Positions 62,187-64,000 of a stretch of 64,000 nucleotides of DNA are shown here, piece by piece (the stretch's first letter is position 1; every line of letters starts with the position of its first letter). The translations under genes were made by a program, and so were the position numbers. Under the pieces are notes generated by a model that searched no databases, was not told where the DNA came from, and saw nothing but the letters and a program-made list of their open reading frames with translations. The stretch lies in the NCBI RefSeq assembly GCF_900103475.1, contig NZ_FNHG01000001.1, positions 186,001-250,000 of the forward strand, given 5' to 3'. The stretch is from Maricaulis salignorans. Lineage in GTDB: Bacteria > Pseudomonadota > Alphaproteobacteria > Caulobacterales > Maricaulaceae.

Positions 62187-63375
62187 GGAACGAACCGCCG
62201 ACCGGGGCGCGCAACGGCGCGCCGCCCCGCCCTTGCTGCAAAACGCTTTCCGCCCCTTCTTCCTGGCCGGGGCGTTCTGGGCTGCAGCCCTGGTTCCCAT
62301 CTGGGTCTGGGAATTTTCTGGCGGCGGATCAGGCCCCTTCGCATCGCTGGGGCTGACGGGGCACGCCCATGAAATGCTCTATGGCTATCTTGCCGCGATT
62401 ATCTGCGGCTTCTCTCTGACGGCGATCCCGAACTGGACCGGCCGCGCACCTGTTGCCGGCAATGGGCTTGCGGCGCTCTTCGGGTTGTGGGTCGCCGGGC
62501 GAATTGCGGTGTTGGCCGTTGACGGGATGATCGCCGCCTTGGTGGATATCGCCTTCCTCTTCGTTCTCGCGGCGGTCGCCTTCCGGGAGGTCATGGCCGG
62601 AAAGAACTGGCGCAATCTGCCCGTCGTTGCACTGCTCACCCTGTTCGCGCTGTCTCACCTTCTGTTTCACGCCCCCGAATACTATCTCGCCGCCATTCGC
62701 GGGACATTTGCGGTCGCGGCCTTGTTGATCGCCCTGATCGGTGGCCGCATCGTTCCGAGCTTTACCCGTAACTGGCTCGCATCGGTCACCAGCCCCCACA
62801 CGGCCACGATGCCTGGCCCGATGAAGGCCTATGACAAAGCCTCCATTGGCGTGCTGGCTCTCGCGCTGCTGGGATGGGTTATCGCGCCGGCCCATCTGTT
62901 GACGGGCGGTTTGCTGGTGTTCGCCGGGTTGACGCAGCTGGTGCGGCTGGCCCGGTGGAAAGGGCAGGCCACCCTGGCCGAACCGCTCGTCTGGTCGCTG
63001 CATGCCGGATATGCCTGGCTCGGGATTTCGGTTGTCCTGATCGGGGCGGCGATTGCCTGGCCCGCAGCCATTACGGCTTCCGCCGGTCTGCATGCCATGG
63101 CGGCCGGCCTGATCGGCACCATGACGCTGGCAGTGATGACCCGTGCGAGCCTGGGCCATACCGGACGCGCCCGGAAGGCCGACACGGTGACGACGCTGAT
63201 CTATATCCTCGCCCATCTCGGGGCGATTATTCGCGTATGTGCCGCATTGCACGCAAATGACACGCTCCTGCTGGCCGCCGGTGCGACGCTGTGGAGCGGG
63301 GCCTTCCTGCTGTTCTGTATCGGCTATGCGCCGATGTTGTTCGGATCGAAGCCGACCAGCCCGGTCAGCGGCTGA
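62185..63375 (+). CDS. nnrS: NnrS family protein (nitrosative-stress/denitrification membrane protein)
   Basis: A 396-residue inner-membrane protein with about twelve spans. It shows the NnrS start FRPFFLAGAFWAA, HAHEMLYGYLAAIICGFSLTA, NWTGRAPVAGN and the C-terminal MTLAVMTRASLGHTGR. NnrS is a heme- and copper-associated protein linked to nitric-oxide metabolism. The FNR box upstream agrees. The ATG at 62185 overlaps a likely -10, so a TTG at 62233 (start of LLQNAFRPFFL) or a leaderless message is possible. Its 3' end overlaps mobA by 11 bp, convergently. Confidence 0.88.
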   Translation: MERTADRGAQRRAAPPLLQNAFRPFFLAGAFWAAALVPIWVWEFSGGGSGPFASLGLTGHAHEMLYGYLAAIICGFSLTAIPNWTGRAPVAGNGLAALFGLWVAGRIAVLAVDGMIAALVDIAFLFVLAAVAFREVMAGKNWRNLPVVALLTLFALSHLLFHAPEYYLAAIRGTFAVAALLIALIGGRIVPSFTRNWLASVTSPHTATMPGPMKAYDKASIGVLALALLGWVIAPAHLLTGGLLVFAGLTQLVRLARWKGQATLAEPLVWSLHAGYAWLGISVVLIGAAIAWPAAITASAGLHAMAAGLIGTMTLAVMTRASLGHTGRARKADTVTTLIYILAHLGAIIRVCAALHANDTLLLAAGATLWSGAFLLFCIGYAPMLFGSKPTSPVSG

Positions 63376-63913
63376 TCGCGTCCAGGCTGGCGAGGGCCTC
63401 CGGTGTGTTGATATTGCTGAACGGGTCGGGCTGGCCAGCGAGTATGGGCGCGACGGCAAGGGGGTTTGCGTCGAGCGTGGTGAGCAAGCGCTTGATGGAA
63501 TAAATGGCATCGTTCGCCAGGCCATCGCAGGCCGCGACAGGGATTAACGCCGGCAAGGGGTGGCCCTGCCAGCAGTGCGCCCGGCCCGGATGACCTCCGA
63601 GCAGCGGGCTGAGCTGGTCCGGGCCCAGGAGTGGCATGTCGACCGGGATGACCAGCATCTGATCGCACCGGTCTCGCAACAGGCCGGCCGCATCGAGAAT
63701 GGCGCGTGCCGGCCCGGCATGGGGCTCGCTGTCGGGCAGGCCGTCGGGCTGATCCGGGCGGCCGCCGACAAAGATCATATCGACCCCGGCATTGCGCAGC
63801 AGGGTGCGTGCGCGAGACAGAAGGGTTTCGCCCTGCCATGTGAGCAGGGCCTTGTCCCGGCCCATCCGACTCGACTGGCCGCCGGCGAGGATCAATCCGG
63901 CGATCCGTCCCAT
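63365..63913 (-). CDS. mobA: Molybdenum cofactor guanylyltransferase MobA
   Basis: A 182-residue nucleotidyltransferase that links GMP to molybdopterin for DMSO-reductase-type enzymes such as nitrate reductase. It has the GTP-binding start GLILAGGQSSRMGRDKALL, the ILDAAG region, IPVDMPLLGPDQL, and a C-terminal FSNINTPEAL, the MobA hallmark. The ATG at 63913 follows the upstream gene's stop by 1 nt (TGATATG); the frame is open to 63934 and an ATG at 63931 is possible. Confidence 0.88.
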   Translation of the reverse strand: MGRIAGLILAGGQSSRMGRDKALLTWQGETLLSRARTLLRNAGVDMIFVGGRPDQPDGLPDSEPHAGPARAILDAAGLLRDRCDQMLVIPVDMPLLGPDQLSPLLGGHPGRAHCWQGHPLPALIPVAACDGLANDAIYSIKRLLTTLDANPLAVAPILAGQPDPFSNINTPEALASLDAISR

Positions 63914-63914
63914 A

Positions 63915-64000
63915 TCAACAGCTTGGATCATCAATCAGCGGGGATGGTTTGGCGTAGCGGATGAGGCGTTCCGTGTCTTCAATCGTGATCTGGCGGCCAT
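63915..64000 (-). CDS. C-terminal fragment of an unidentified gene
   Basis: An open frame enters from the right edge on the minus strand and ends at a TGA (63915-63917) one base before the mobA ATG. Its last residues include ITIEDTERLIRYAKPSPL. I do not recognise the family. The tight junction suggests co-transcription with mobA, so a molybdenum-related role is possible but not shown. Confidence 0.4.
   Translation of the reverse strand, partial: GRQITIEDTERLIRYAKPSPLIDDPSC

Overview
The window is about 64 kb of high-GC DNA from an alphaproteobacterium. Two TonB-dependent receptors, the autotransporters, the PhoB-type promoters and a type II secretion locus laid out like that of Caulobacter all point to a marine Caulobacterales or Maricaulales (Hyphomonadaceae-like) organism; a Maricaulis relative is my best guess. 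Genes are tightly packed, with many ATGA or GTGA start/stop overlaps. I saw no rRNA, tRNA, CRISPR array or intact transposon.

Region 1 (1-13.9 kb) is a catabolic island for a branched or methylated acid taken up by a LIV-type ABC transporter. It holds the end of livH, livM, a TetR regulator, and two divergent operons that share the 8394-8552 control region. The leftward operon encodes E1 alpha, E1 beta, a free-standing lipoyl domain, an E2 catalytic domain without the usual binding domain, an SDR, an acyl-CoA dehydrogenase and an acyl-CoA synthetase. The rightward operon encodes another acyl-CoA dehydrogenase, a lipoprotein substrate-binding protein, and a MaoC-CitE-CoA-transferase trio that resembles itaconate (ich-ccl-ict / ripBCA) pathways.

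Region 2 (14-33.4 kb) starts with two small exported proteins. It continues with a locus resembling Caulobacter elpS: a large lipoprotein built from a tandem duplication, a TonB-dependent receptor, and a complete gspCDEFGHIJKLMN operon ending in an extra lipoprotein gene. I found Pho-box direct repeats with 11-bp periodicity upstream of both elpS and gspC. In both cases they lie exactly 8 nt before a -10-like hexamer, which suggests that the substrate, receptor and secretion machine are co-induced by phosphate starvation. A small ArsR-type regulator closes the region.

Region 3 (33.4-49 kb) holds a frameshifted autotransporter and a scrap of a CoA-transferase gene. An envelope polysaccharide cluster follows: processive GT2, membrane-anchored HEAT-repeat protein, YaiO/PgaA-like TPR plus beta-barrel, Hpt-REC-REC regulator, exported TIM-barrel-like protein, and a divergently transcribed polysaccharide deacetylase. 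Next come a LuxR-type response regulator, a hybrid histidine kinase and a GPH/MFS sugar-type transporter. The parts look like a synthase-dependent exopolysaccharide system with its own phosphorelay, but do not match Pga, Pel, Bcs or Alg exactly. It is my best candidate for an undescribed system.

Region 4 (49-64 kb) has a 1892-aa Ig-repeat autotransporter, then a leftward set of a TonB-dependent receptor, a TPR-sulfotransferase and a BCCT transporter, with a terminator-like hairpin after the receptor. A MarR regulator, nnrS with an FNR-type box, mobA, and the tail of one more gene follow. The last genes suggest that a nitrate or denitrification/molybdenum locus continues to the right.
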